From assembly GCA_016839875.1 (NCBI GenBank), contig JAEOTK010000067.1, positions 1 through 12,398 of the forward strand: a stretch of DNA of 12,398 bases, written 5' to 3'. The translations under genes and the position numbers were made by a program. This document shows positions 1 to 7,559 of the stretch, piece after piece. The stretch is from Candidatus Heimdallarchaeota archaeon. GTDB taxonomy: Archaea > Asgardarchaeota > Heimdallarchaeia > Heimdallarchaeales > Heimdallarchaeaceae. The notes beneath the pieces are model-generated. The model did no database searches. It saw only the letters and a list, made by a program, of their open reading frames with translations, and was not told where the DNA came from. Numbering within the stretch: the first letter of the stretch is position 1; every line of letters starts with the position of its first letter.

Positions 1-2094
1 ATAAGTATCACCTGTTTTGAAAGTATCATTATAGACTAAATCTATTCCACCAGGTAGAATATCCGACGGAAAATCTAAATTACTCTCTTCGTCTATTTCC
101 AATATTGCGAGCGTTGAGTTTATACCTTTTACATCAGTGATCGCAGAATCTAGTGCATAAAGATCAGTTTCCACATCTATTGAAGAGTTTCCAGAAATTG
201 GAGTATCTAATTCAATGTAAATTGAAGCTCCTCCACTGTAGAACTCTACTGATTCAAGTGTATTCAAAGAATAAGTAGTCTGGTAGACACTTGCGAAAAT
301 ATTCATCGTTAACACTAATGTAAAAATACCAAAAGTAAGAGTGCTTCTCATTGATTTTGAGGTCATGTATTTACTTGCTATCAGAGAAACTCCTTTCTTT
401 ATTCTTGTTCTATATAGTAGATTTCTCACGAAATTCGTAACCGTAGATAAGTTAACACCAATCCAGATAATCGTAGCTAAAGCAAGTACTACAACCAGAG
501 TGATTAGCAGTTTACTATTTTCGACTGTATCTTTTAGATTTGGCAAAGCAAACATTAACATTAGAATTGCGAGAATAATCAAGGATAATCCTAAGCTGTT
601 TCCTAGTAATTTCCTTGAGAAGATGTAACCCATTAATATGCTTGCACCAATAACCATTCCTCCTACTGCAGCAAGAAACATCCATTGCTCAATAGCAGTA
701 TCCCAGCCATTGCTTCCAAAGAAAGAATCTCTGGTTGTTATTTGAGCTGCTAGAACTGAAATTCCTCCAAAAAGGAATGCTAATCCTAATGGGAGAGAAT
801 ATCTTCCGGTTCTCTTTCTAGGAACTTTCTTTATTCCCCTGATTACTTCTATAACATCAACTCTTGCTGCTCTTATTGCTGGACGAATCCCTGCTAATAC
901 AGAGAGTATCGAACCCACTGCCATTGAATAGCCAATAGCACCAGACGTCACGGTTGGTGTTAGAGAGACTACTCCACCAAAGAACACTTTTCCAATTTGC
1001 CAAACAAGTATGGAGGACATTCCGTACCCTCCCAGAATACCTAAGAAAGAACCTATCATTCCCAAAATAATAGATTCAACTAAAAACCATCTGATGATTT
1101 CTCTCCTCCGTGATCCAATTGCTCTTAGTATTCCCAATTGCTGCAATCTATCTTCAACTTGGATTAGTTGAATATTCACTAGAAGAAGGACACCTGAGAA
1201 GATTATTAGAGCTCCAAAGAGATTGAAGGCTAGCAGCACATCGTTAAGTATATCTTCTGCTGCTTCTAGAATTAATGCTCTTGTTGCTATTATGATGTAT
1301 CCTGCATCATCTGCATCTAGGAGATCTATCAGATACTCTTCCACATCTCTAGCATATTCATTTGATATTGGATTTTCGTCATGGTTTGCACTTAGAGCAA
1401 TGTTGATTTCAGTGGCATAATCTGAAGGATAACCTAGAAGAGAACGGACATTATCTATATTTGCCCACAATGCCCAATTACCTGCATCTTTCCCTTTACC
1501 TTCATTTGCAACTATTCCTACAATCTCAAAGTCGTATGTTTTATAATCAAAAGCAAATTCAACCAGATTTAGTTCTCCAATTCGAATTTTAACAATGGAA
1601 CCAATTTCAAGTTCCATTTCTTCTTGAAGGTCTTCTCCAATCAGTACTGAATTATTCTTTTCTAGTAATAATTCCAATCTTGGTACTGTGTACTCTGAGC
1701 CATTTACATCAAATAAATCTCCGAAAGTAGGATCTTCATAGTACTCAAAACCTTGCAGGTTAACACCTTTTTCGATCGATCCCGTTTCGAAATTGTATAA
1801 CGCAACCACTTGCGTCACTCTAGCATTCATCCCCGCATATTCAAGTGGGGAGTCATCAATGGTATCTATAATATCTTGATAATCTGCAAGAGGAAAAGCA
1901 ACCCCACTAATAATAATATCATTTTCTCCAATTATGTCAGTAAAAAGCCCCAGTGCTTCTGTTGCAAAACTTGTTACTGTAATTTGTACTCCAACCATGA
2001 GACTTACAGATAAAGCAATGCCTATCAATGTACCAATGTTTTTGCCAAGTCGTCTCTTGAATGTCTTTTGAATAAGGTTGTTTATGTAATCCAT
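1..2094 (-). CDS. FtsX/MacB-like ABC transporter permease, 3' end cut by window edge
   Basis: The frame is open for 698 codons from the ATG at 2094 and runs off the left edge, so the C-terminus is missing. It starts MDYINNLIQKTFKRRLGKN, followed by a first membrane segment (about residues 18-40) and a large extracytoplasmic domain to about 280, as in the MacB periplasmic core. Three helices follow (about 285-310, 338-365, 383-405). Between the first two lies the FtsX signature LRAIGSRRREI (about 322-333). After a basic linker, a second block of helices (about 435-450, 469-490, 499-517, 527-549, 583-603) leads into a second extracytoplasmic domain. This is the tandem-FtsX layout of large archaeal and bacterial permeases used in lipoprotein, lipid or peptide export. 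The last helices and any partner ATPase lie outside the window, so the substrate is unknown. Family assignment is firm; function is inferred. Confidence 0.88.
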   Translation of the reverse strand, partial: MDYINNLIQKTFKRRLGKNIGTLIGIALSVSLMVGVQITVTSFATEALGLFTDIIGENDIIISGVAFPLADYQDIIDTIDDSPLEYAGMNARVTQVVALYNFETGSIEKGVNLQGFEYYEDPTFGDLFDVNGSEYTVPRLELLLEKNNSVLIGEDLQEEMELEIGSIVKIRIGELNLVEFAFDYKTYDFEIVGIVANEGKGKDAGNWALWANIDNVRSLLGYPSDYATEINIALSANHDENPISNEYARDVEEYLIDLLDADDAGYIIIATRALILEAAEDILNDVLLAFNLFGALIIFSGVLLLVNIQLIQVEDRLQQLGILRAIGSRRREIIRWFLVESIILGMIGSFLGILGGYGMSSILVWQIGKVFFGGVVSLTPTVTSGAIGYSMAVGSILSVLAGIRPAIRAARVDVIEVIRGIKKVPRKRTGRYSLPLGLAFLFGGISVLAAQITTRDSFFGSNGWDTAIEQWMFLAAVGGMVIGASILMGYIFSRKLLGNSLGLSLIILAILMLMFALPNLKDTVENSKLLITLVVVLALATIIWIGVNLSTVTNFVRNLLYRTRIKKGVSLIASKYMTSKSMRSTLTFGIFTLVLTMNIFASVYQTTYSLNTLESVEFYSGGASIYIELDTPISGNSSIDVETDLYALDSAITDVKGINSTLAILEIDEESNLDFPSDILPGGIDLVYNDTFKTGDTY

Positions 2095-2114
2095 TTAATT
2101 CACAAATCTGGTAA

Positions 2115-2129
2115 ATTAGTCAAACTAAT
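2115..2129. repeat. Short perfect inverted repeat at the FtsX promoter
   Basis: ATTAGT-CAA-ACTAAT has perfect 6-base arms around a 3-base spacer. It lies just where transcription of the minus-strand permease would begin if the 2153-2160 box is used. That is a typical place for a repressor operator, but a repeat this short can arise by chance in AT-rich DNA. Confidence 0.35.
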
Positions 2130-2160
2130 GAATAAAGTATCAAAATTCAAGTATTTAAAT
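2130..2160 (-). promoter_or_regulatory. Candidate TATA region of the FtsX permease gene
   Basis: On the minus strand, ATTTAAAT (2153-2160) is the best TATA-like box. It would put the transcript start near 2128 and leave a leader of about 34 bases with no Shine-Dalgarno. A weaker box, ACTTTATT (around 2135), would give a leader of about 13 bases. I cannot choose between them from sequence alone. Confidence 0.4.
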
Positions 2161-2200
2161 CATTATTTTTGTAGAAAATAAAAATGAAGTAAAATTCACA

Positions 2201-2208
2201 ATTTATCC
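2201..2208 (+). promoter_or_regulatory. Candidate weak TATA box of the acetyltransferase gene
   Basis: ATTTATCC is centred about 27 bases before the ATG at 2232, the spacing expected for a leaderless archaeal transcript. The match is weak, and the surrounding 2161-2220 is AT-rich throughout. Confidence 0.3.
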
Positions 2209-2231
2209 AAAAATTCTTAAGATGTTAGGCA

Positions 2232-2804
2232 ATGAAAGTTGTTATGGAAGATATATTCTCAAAACAATCACCTTTCATAGGAACCAAAGTTATTCTTCGA
2301 GCTCTGGAAAAAAGTGATGTTGATAACATGATGAAATATTGGAATGTTTATGAATCCAGAGTTGGTTTAGGAACAGTTATTCCAATGTCCAGTATGATGG
2401 AAGAGGATTTCATTAATTTTGCTCATGAAAGTGCTAAAAATCAAAAAGGATACTTTTTCGCAATTGAAAACAAAGAAACAGGAGAATTTCTTGGTACATG
2501 CAGCTTAATGAATTTAATTTGGACATCCCGGTCTGGTTTACTGGGAATTTCCATACACAATCCTGACAATCACGACAAGGGTTATGGAACAGATGCTACT
2601 GGCTGTCTTTTGAGATTTGGTTTCAATGTTCTCAATCTTCATAGAATTGAGTTAATGGTAATGGAATATAATGAAAGAGCAATTCATGTTTATGAAAAAC
2701 TTGGTTTCAAAGAAATTGGTCGAAAAAGAGAAGCTCACTATCTTCAAGGTAAGTATCACAACATGGTAGTAATGGATATTCTGAAGAAAGAGTTTGAGAA
2801 GTAA
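2232..2804 (+). CDS. GNAT-family N-acetyltransferase, RimJ/RimL-like
   Basis: This 190-residue protein has the length and layout of the Acetyltransf_3 (RimJ/RimL, SpeG-like) branch of the GNAT fold. These enzymes move an acetyl group from acetyl-CoA to an amine, often a protein N-terminus, a polyamine or a small metabolite. The opening strand and helix VILRALEKSDVDNMMKYW (about 20-37) is typical. The acetyl-CoA pyrophosphate loop is DKGYGTDA (115-122), a good match to the Q/R-x-x-G-x-G/A rule with K in the loop. The following segment NERAIHVYEKLGF (147-159) is the usual motif B, with the tyrosine that often serves as general acid. A second in-frame ATG at 2244 would remove four residues and is equally possible. 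The gene is divergent from the permease and ends in a region with no clear T-tract. Substrate unknown. Confidence 0.88.
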   Translation: MKVVMEDIFSKQSPFIGTKVILRALEKSDVDNMMKYWNVYESRVGLGTVIPMSSMMEEDFINFAHESAKNQKGYFFAIENKETGEFLGTCSLMNLIWTSRSGLLGISIHNPDNHDKGYGTDATGCLLRFGFNVLNLHRIELMVMEYNERAIHVYEKLGFKEIGRKREAHYLQGKYHNMVVMDILKKEFEK

Positions 2805-2843
2805 CTATATTCAATGTCAGTTCAATAGAATTATACTATCTCC

Positions 2844-2944
2844 ATGATAAAAGTCTTATAGAGGGAATTATTTGTTTAAATTGTACTCATGAAAATCCTT
2901 CCGATGTAGAGTTTTGTGTTCATTGTGGAATAACTTTTGATTAA
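2844..2944 (+). pseudogene. Zinc-ribbon minigene with an apparent one-base frameshift
   Basis: One frame here encodes a clear zinc ribbon, CLNC-(11)-CVHC followed by GITFD, ending at TAA 2942-2944. No ATG, GTG or TTG opens that frame between the upstream stop at 2795-2797 and the first cysteine. The only nearby ATG (2844) is in another frame and stops after five codons. If the AAAA run just after it (2849-2852) had one more A, that ATG would read MIKSLIEGII straight into the ribbon, giving a 33-residue protein. The likely explanations are a homopolymer error in the sequence, a real frameshift mutation, or slippage on the A run. A non-standard ATT start after GAGGGA (2861-2866) is a weaker alternative. 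Small zinc ribbons like this usually bind nucleic acid or protein; the role here is unknown. Confidence 0.5.
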
Positions 2945-3073
2945 ATGACGAGGAAAGATAAGAAGGAAGAAATCAATGGAAAGTTAGAATTCATTAAATG
3001 TGAAAATTGTGGTTTCGAAAATCCTTCAAAATCAAAATTTTGCTTAGATTGCGGTGTGAAAACAAATATGTAA
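2945..3073 (+). CDS. Small zinc-ribbon protein, 42 residues
   Basis: The ATG at 2945 directly follows the TAA of the preceding ribbon, in the same reading frame, and the gene runs to TAA 3071-3073. After a charged head (MTRKDKKEE) comes one zinc ribbon with CENC at 19-22 and CLDC at 33-36, then GVKTNM. It shares C-x-N-C, ENPS and FC-x-x-CG with the ribbon just upstream, 11 identical positions out of 23, so the two look like a tandem duplication. It has no other domain and could act as a zinc-binding protein-protein or nucleic-acid adaptor. No Shine-Dalgarno is evident, so translation would depend on coupling to, or readthrough from, the upstream frame. Codon use and the paired CxxC motifs support it being real despite its size. 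Confidence 0.6.
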   Translation: MTRKDKKEEINGKLEFIKCENCGFENPSKSKFCLDCGVKTNM

Positions 3074-3074
3074 A

Positions 3075-3087
3075 TTTCTTCTTTTTT
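3075..3087 (+). terminator. T-rich tract after the zinc-ribbon minigenes
   Basis: Runs of T (TTTCTTCTTTTTT) begin two bases after the stop at 3073, with no hairpin. This fits an archaeal oligo-T terminator and separates the minigenes from the transporter. Confidence 0.45.
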
Positions 3088-3115
3088 CGAAATTCATCGA
3101 TAGTATGTTGCACAA

Positions 3116-3125
3116 GTTTTTTATT
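3116..3125 (+). promoter_or_regulatory. Possible TATA region of the MFS transporter gene
   Basis: GTTTTTTATT lies about 25-31 bases before the two candidate start codons (3145 and 3151). It is AT-rich but not a close match to an archaeal TATA box. Confidence 0.3.
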
Positions 3126-3144
3126 GCAATTGAAAACTCATGAA

Positions 3145-4605
3145 ATGTCAATGAGCAATCATACAGAAGCAGAGAATGGAGAACATGAGAAGCAAGTAAA
3201 AGTAGGAGTTCTAATTTCAGCTACTGGAATAGGCGTCTTTCTTGCTTCTTTAGATGGAACAATAATTAACATCAGTCTCAAAACAATGAAAACCTCCCTT
3301 GGAGTAGAACAACATCAAATCCAATGGGTCATCTTGAGTTATCTACTTACTATGATTGCATTTACTGCAATTGCAGGAGATTTAGGAGATCGATTTTCAA
3401 ACAAGATTATCTTTCAAATTGGAATGGGTATTTTTGCTATCTCTTCTCTTCTGTGTTTTTTTGCTAAAACATTAACTGTTCTTGTACTGTTTAGAGTCTT
3501 TCAGGGTATAGGAGCAACAGGTTTAATTGCCAATGGAATTGCGATAATTACTAGATTTACAACTAAAGAAAATAGAGGGCTAGCAATTGGATTAAACTCG
3601 TTTCTTGTTGCTATAGCTATTTCACTTGGTCCCATAGTAGGTGGAGTATTAACTGAGTATTTTGGTTGGCCATATATTTTTCTTGTAAATGTTCCTGTGG
3701 GATTACTAGGGATGGCTTGGGTACAGTTTGCTATTCCTGCTACACCACCTCTTACAGACACAAGAAGAAAAGCAGATGTAGTTGGTTCTGCGTCACTTGC
3801 TCTTTTCCTTTCGTTATTAGTTTTTAGTTTCAGTATTTATGTAAATCAAATCATTAGTCGCTCGAAATTATGGTTCGGGATTAGTTTAGTTGGAAGTGTA
3901 GTATTCTTTGTTATTTTTATCCTATGGGAAAGAAGGTCTGATCATCCGATTGTAGATCTTTCTATGTTTAAAAACAGAAGATTCTCATTTGGTGTTTTTA
4001 CGGCAGTGTTAGCTTATTTAGGATTATGTGTAATCATTTATCAGCTCCCATTCTTCTTACAAGAAATATTATTGCTAACACCTCTTCAAACTGGAGTGAT
4101 AATTTTGGGTACTCCTGCAGCTATGGCTGTTTCAGCTATACTTTCTGGCTTTCTTTCAGATCGAATTGATGCAAGATATATTGCAACGTTTGGTATTGGT
4201 GGAATGATGATTTCTCTTATAATTGCAGCAGTTTTTATTACTGAAAATACCAGTAACTGGGTTATAGCAATAATTGCAGTGATAATTGGTTTTTCATTAG
4301 GTTCTTTCATAGCCCCAAATAGCAATTCTGTCATGTCAGTTGCTCCAGAAGAAAAACTAGGAGTTGCTAATGGAATGTTAGGTCTATCTACTAATGTTGG
4401 ATTTAGTTTGGGAACCGCTCTAGCCACTGCAATATTTACTTTAAATCAACAATGGTTTCAAAACATCAACGGTGGAGAAGTAACTGACATAGTAAATTAT
4501 GTTCCAGCAATGAGAGTTTTGTTTGGAGTATTCGCAGGATTTATGTTGTTATCAACTTTATTCTCTTATTTCAGAGGACCTGAAAAAAAAGATGTAGCGA
4601 GTTAA
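3145..4605 (+). CDS. MFS transporter, DHA2 (EmrB/QacA) family, 14 helices
   Basis: From the ATG at 3145 the protein is 486 residues, the usual size for 14-helix drug:H+ antiporters of the DHA2 family. It shows the family's helix-1 motif LDGTIINISL, the cytoplasmic loop motif A (GDLGDRFSNKIIF), and in helix 5 the antiporter motif C region ending GPIVGGVLTEYFGW, followed by FLVNVPVG. These mark an exporter driven by a proton gradient; drugs, lipids or metabolites are possible cargo. The frame extends upstream to an ATG at 3007, but that start would lie inside the zinc-ribbon minigene and add a non-homologous head. ATG 3145, or 3151 six bases later, sits about 25-31 bases after a T-rich TATA-like stretch (3116-3125) and gives the short hydrophilic N-terminus the family has. 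It meets the peptidase gene tail to tail. Confidence 0.88.
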   Translation: MSMSNHTEAENGEHEKQVKVGVLISATGIGVFLASLDGTIINISLKTMKTSLGVEQHQIQWVILSYLLTMIAFTAIAGDLGDRFSNKIIFQIGMGIFAISSLLCFFAKTLTVLVLFRVFQGIGATGLIANGIAIITRFTTKENRGLAIGLNSFLVAIAISLGPIVGGVLTEYFGWPYIFLVNVPVGLLGMAWVQFAIPATPPLTDTRRKADVVGSASLALFLSLLVFSFSIYVNQIISRSKLWFGISLVGSVVFFVIFILWERRSDHPIVDLSMFKNRRFSFGVFTAVLAYLGLCVIIYQLPFFLQEILLLTPLQTGVIILGTPAAMAVSAILSGFLSDRIDARYIATFGIGGMMISLIIAAVFITENTSNWVIAIIAVIIGFSLGSFIAPNSNSVMSVAPEEKLGVANGMLGLSTNVGFSLGTALATAIFTLNQQWFQNINGGEVTDIVNYVPAMRVLFGVFAGFMLLSTLFSYFRGPEKKDVAS

Positions 4606-5660
4606 ATCTTACAGAAATTCGTTACCATCTTTATTGTGTTGATTATATCATCCACTCTTAGCAATCCAACATTTGAATGTATATATCTACAAGGAACTGA
4701 GATAACACCTGCTGGAACACCAGATCTTGTAAGAGAGATTCTTCCTGCATCTGTTCTACCATATATCGGTTTTTTATATTGCCAATCAATTTTATCCATT
4801 TCTGCAGCTTTCTTTATCCTATCAAGTATTTTTTTAGGGACAATTAATGATCGATCTGCTACAGTCACAGAAGGTCCGTCTCCAAGTGCAGTAATTACTT
4901 TAGTTGAAGAAATACCAGGTACATCACTTGCAATAGTATTTTCAATTGCTAAAGCTATATTGGGTTCTAAAGAGTATGTACCGACAGTTGCACCTCGTAA
5001 ACCAACTTCTTCTTGAACTGCGAAGTTTATTAAAATAGTATTTGGAATTTCTTTGTCTTTTAATTCCTCAAGTACATGAAGTATAACGTTACAAGCTGTT
5101 CTGTCATCAAATGCCTTTCCAATTATTGTATTATCATTTAGCATTTCACTTTTTGTATGGAAAGTTCCAACAGATCCAATATCTAACCCTAGGATTAGAA
5201 CTTCCTCCTTTGAATTGCATCCAACATCAATGAACATTTCATTAATAGCAGGAACTTTTTTTCTTTCGTCTGGTTTAGTAACGTGTGGTGGAGAAGCTCC
5301 TACAACACCTAATATTCTATCATTTTTCTCTGTTTGAAACTGTAAAAGTGATCCCAACATTAATCGCTTATCAACTCCTCCTAAAGTTTCAACTGTTAGA
5401 AAACCTCTATCATCAATATGGGAGATCATGAAACCTACTTCATCTACATGACCATCAAGAAGTATTTTTAGTCCATTTGGGTCTGAGCCTTCTTTGATAG
5501 CAAGTACATTTCCTAATGGATCAATCCATGCTTTATTTACTGATAATTTCTCTAGTTTCATCATTAAATAATCAGTAACTTCTTCTTCATGACCTGGACA
5601 TCCAATTAAATTGCTGAGTTCAATTTGTGTTTGGATAACACTTTCTCTATCAATCTTCAT
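4602..5660 (-). CDS. M42-family metalloaminopeptidase (TET/FrvX-like)
   Basis: The 352-residue length and all main blocks match the M42 family, cytosolic di-metal aminopeptidases that often assemble into tetrahedral dodecamers (TET particles) and trim peptides left by the proteasome. Visible blocks are LLDGHVDEVGF (ligand H71, and D73), KAFDDRTAC (bridging Asp at 185 or 186), AVQEEVGLRGA (catalytic E217, ligand E218), YGRTDAG (300-306) and PCRYIHSN (ligand H328). At the fifth ligand position the sequence reads AIENTIASD, with Glu240 where many members have Asp; its spacing of 22 from E218 and 88 from H328 fits the family. The N-terminus has no signal peptide. M42 enzymes differ in specificity (glutamyl, leucyl, lysyl), and I cannot assign it here. 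The stop codon overlaps that of the transporter. Confidence 0.92.
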   Translation of the reverse strand: MKIDRESVIQTQIELSNLIGCPGHEEEVTDYLMMKLEKLSVNKAWIDPLGNVLAIKEGSDPNGLKILLDGHVDEVGFMISHIDDRGFLTVETLGGVDKRLMLGSLLQFQTEKNDRILGVVGASPPHVTKPDERKKVPAINEMFIDVGCNSKEEVLILGLDIGSVGTFHTKSEMLNDNTIIGKAFDDRTACNVILHVLEELKDKEIPNTILINFAVQEEVGLRGATVGTYSLEPNIALAIENTIASDVPGISSTKVITALGDGPSVTVADRSLIVPKKILDRIKKAAEMDKIDWQYKKPIYGRTDAGRISLTRSGVPAGVISVPCRYIHSNVGLLRVDDIINTIKMVTNFCKI

Positions 5661-5688
5661 CTCAATTATAGAGAATTTTAATGATTAT

Positions 5689-5697
5689 CTTAAAATT
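5689..5697 (-). promoter_or_regulatory. Candidate TATA box of the M42 peptidase gene
   Basis: On the minus strand AATTTTAAG is centred about 33 bases before the ATG at 5660, implying a leader of only a few bases. The whole 5661-5789 region between the divergent peptidase and fixA genes is AT-rich, so this is tentative. Confidence 0.35.
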
Positions 5698-5752
5698 TTC
5701 CCTCTATTCTACAACAACGTATGATTTTTCAAAAAATGAAAAAGTAGTAAGC

Positions 5753-5760
5753 TTTATTTA
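5753..5760 (+). promoter_or_regulatory. TATA-like box upstream of fixA
   Basis: TTTATTTA lies 30-37 bases before the ATG at 5790. It should start transcription near 5781-5785, so the TTG at 5769 would not be in the message. GTG 5781 could just be included; ATG 5790 certainly would be. Confidence 0.5.
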
Positions 5761-5789
5761 ATGTAATTTTGGCTTGTTTTGTGAGTACT

Positions 5790-6590
5790 ATGAAAATTGT
5801 TGTATTTATCCAACAGATAGTAAATACGCAAGTTAAATTACAAGGCGTAGATTATTTTGACTCTTCACGAGTTAGTGAAGATGATTTAATCATAAATCCA
5901 TATGGCAAAAACGCTATTGAAGGTGCTTTGAAGCTTAAAGATCAACTACAAGCTGAAGTTACAGCTGTTTGTGTGAGAGGTCTAAAACCTATCAAAGCAT
6001 TAAGAGAAGCGATTGCAATGGGTTGTGATAATGCTATTGAAGTTAATGATGATATTTTCTATACAAACGATCCTCTTCTTCTAACAAAGATTTATGTCAA
6101 AGTGTTAGAAAAAATCGGTGAATATGATCTTGTTTTTCTTGGAGTTGAAGAACAATCAACCAGTTCATACGCAATTGGTGCAATGTTATCTGAAAAACTA
6201 AATGTTCCTAGTGTATTATATGCAGAGGAATTAGAGGTAGTTGGAAATGATTTCCAAATAGGTCATGTTTTAGAAGGAGGACGTAAAGTAGTTAAGATGC
6301 CACAAAAAGGAGTGATAAGTTGCAGCGACAGTCAATTCTTCACCCCTAGATACACATCTATGAGGGGAATTCTGACTGCAAAAAGAGCTGTTATTCCTAC
6401 ATGGACAGCTGCTGATCTTGATGTCAACGAAAGCATTGTTGGTGAAGAAGCTGCTTCATTACTTGAAATAACTTTAGAGAACATTATAGTTGAAAAGGAA
6501 ACATACATCATCAATGAAGGCGAACCAGAAGAAATGGTTGATAATTTGCTAGCTAAATTGAAAGAAGATGATGTGAAATTAGGAGTGTGA
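5790..6590 (+). CDS. fixA: FixA, electron transfer flavoprotein beta subunit
   Basis: This is the small subunit of the FixAB electron transfer flavoprotein, which in FixABCX complexes takes the electron pair from NADH. From ATG 5790 it has 266 residues, typical of FixA/EtfB. Hallmarks are the MKIVVFIQQ start, the block INPYGKNAIEGALKLK, the segment LREAIAMGCDNAIEV, and the C-terminal PRYTSMRGILTAKR followed by TWTAADLDVN. The last stretch resembles the VWSAADIG of the E. coli carnitine-type FixA. The loop that in many bifurcating EtfB proteins reads D-G-D-T is here GVEEQSTSSYAIG, closer to the E. coli FixA pattern S-S-D-L-Y-A. Upstream in-frame TTG 5769 and GTG 5781 are possible but would extend beyond the usual N-terminus. 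The stop overlaps the fixB start by one base, so the two are translationally coupled. Confidence 0.9.
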   Translation: MKIVVFIQQIVNTQVKLQGVDYFDSSRVSEDDLIINPYGKNAIEGALKLKDQLQAEVTAVCVRGLKPIKALREAIAMGCDNAIEVNDDIFYTNDPLLLTKIYVKVLEKIGEYDLVFLGVEEQSTSSYAIGAMLSEKLNVPSVLYAEELEVVGNDFQIGHVLEGGRKVVKMPQKGVISCSDSQFFTPRYTSMRGILTAKRAVIPTWTAADLDVNESIVGEEAASLLEITLENIIVEKETYIINEGEPEEMVDNLLAKLKEDDVKLGV

Positions 6591-7555
6591 TGAGGATGAA
6601 GAAAGTACTAATTTTTACTCAAATCAGAGACGATGAAGTTGAAGAAAACACACTAGGTGTAATAAACAAAATCAAACAAGTTTTTACAGATAGTGAAATT
6701 TCAGCAGCATTTATTGGACACAACATCAAAGATGAATGGATACAAACATTAGGCAAACATGGAATACAAAAAGTGTATCTTGTCGATACTCCCGAAACAG
6801 AGGTTTATCTAAGCAGACCATTTGTAAAATCAATGATCGAGATTATCGAAAAAGCTGATCCCAATCTTGTTATTGCCGCAGGAACAGTTTACGGTGAAGA
6901 TCTCATTCCTAGATTGGCAATCCAAAATGGAGTATCTTGTGCACAAAGAATCACTGATATCAAGGTAGATGGAGAAAATATCCTATTTTACACCCCAGTC
7001 AGAGACGATCAAGCAATGAAATTCACAAGAATTATTGGACCTATTCAATTCGCAACATCTCGAACAGGAGCTTTCTTTTTAGATGAGAATCCATCAGGTG
7101 GATCTCCAGAAACAACTACTGTAAGTGTTTCTTTTGATGAAAATGACATGATAGTAAAACATGTTGAAATAAGAAAAGCAGAGAAAACTGTTGATTTGAA
7201 GGATGCTAAGGTAATAGTAGCTGGTGGCAGAGGAGTTGGAGGAAAGGATAAATTCGAACTACTAAAAGAAATAGCTGACATGCTTGGTGGACAAATCGGA
7301 GCAACCCGTGCTTGCACAGATGTACACTGGATAGAAGAAACATATGAAATTGGCCAAACTGGGCAATCTGTTGCTCCTGACCTTTACATTGCAGCTGGTA
7401 TTAGTGGTGCTCCTCAACATATGAGTGGTGTCAAAGCGAAGACAGTAATTGCAATCAATACAGATGAAGGTGCTCCAATCTTCAATTATGCAGATTATGG
7501 AATAGTTGCGGATATGCATGTTATCCTCCCTATTCTCAAAGAGAAGTTGAAATAA
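6590..7555 (+). CDS. fixB: FixB, electron transfer flavoprotein alpha subunit
   Basis: The large ETF subunit carries the mobile FAD that shuttles electrons to FixC. From ATG 6590 it has 321 residues, normal for EtfA/FixB. The C-terminal FAD domain is well preserved: VAGGRGVGGKDKFELL (about 210-225), TRACTDVHWIEE, GQTGQSVAPDLYIAAGISG (about 255-273), QHMSGVKAKTVIAIN and APIFNYADYGIVAD near the end. The usual S-R-P of the FAD loop reads TRA here. Start choice: ATG 6590 shares its A with the fixA stop (TGATG), and AGGAG (6581-6585) lies four bases before it. GTG 6587 is too close to that site, and ATG 6596 would drop two residues. The gene ends in a T-rich tract, so fixAB appears to be its own transcript. 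Confidence 0.92.
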   Translation: MRMKKVLIFTQIRDDEVEENTLGVINKIKQVFTDSEISAAFIGHNIKDEWIQTLGKHGIQKVYLVDTPETEVYLSRPFVKSMIEIIEKADPNLVIAAGTVYGEDLIPRLAIQNGVSCAQRITDIKVDGENILFYTPVRDDQAMKFTRIIGPIQFATSRTGAFFLDENPSGGSPETTTVSVSFDENDMIVKHVEIRKAEKTVDLKDAKVIVAGGRGVGGKDKFELLKEIADMLGGQIGATRACTDVHWIEETYEIGQTGQSVAPDLYIAAGISGAPQHMSGVKAKTVIAINTDEGAPIFNYADYGIVADMHVILPILKEKLK

Positions 7556-7559
7556 ACTC

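Noticed and set aside
341..628. A 95-codon plus-strand open frame
   Set aside because: It is antisense to the membrane helices of the FtsX permease; the hydrophobic look is a mirror effect, and no promoter or ribosome site precedes it.
3007..3144. N-terminal extension of the MFS transporter back to ATG 3007
   Set aside because: It overlaps the zinc-ribbon minigene in another frame, has a T-rich terminator-like tract inside it, and the added residues do not resemble the start of any DHA2 transporter.
2805..3144. CRISPR or other repeat array in the stretch without large genes
   Set aside because: There are no regularly spaced repeats; the similar segments are the two zinc-ribbon coding copies.
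4086..4427. A 113-codon minus-strand open frame
   Set aside because: It is antisense to helices of the MFS transporter; composition is explained by the opposite strand.
4636..5016. A 126-codon plus-strand open frame
   Set aside because: It lies opposite the well-conserved C-terminal half of the M42 peptidase and resembles no family I know.
5661..5789. Possible small RNA or riboswitch between the peptidase and fixA
   Set aside because: The stretch is AT-rich with no stable stem I can draw; two divergent promoters explain it.
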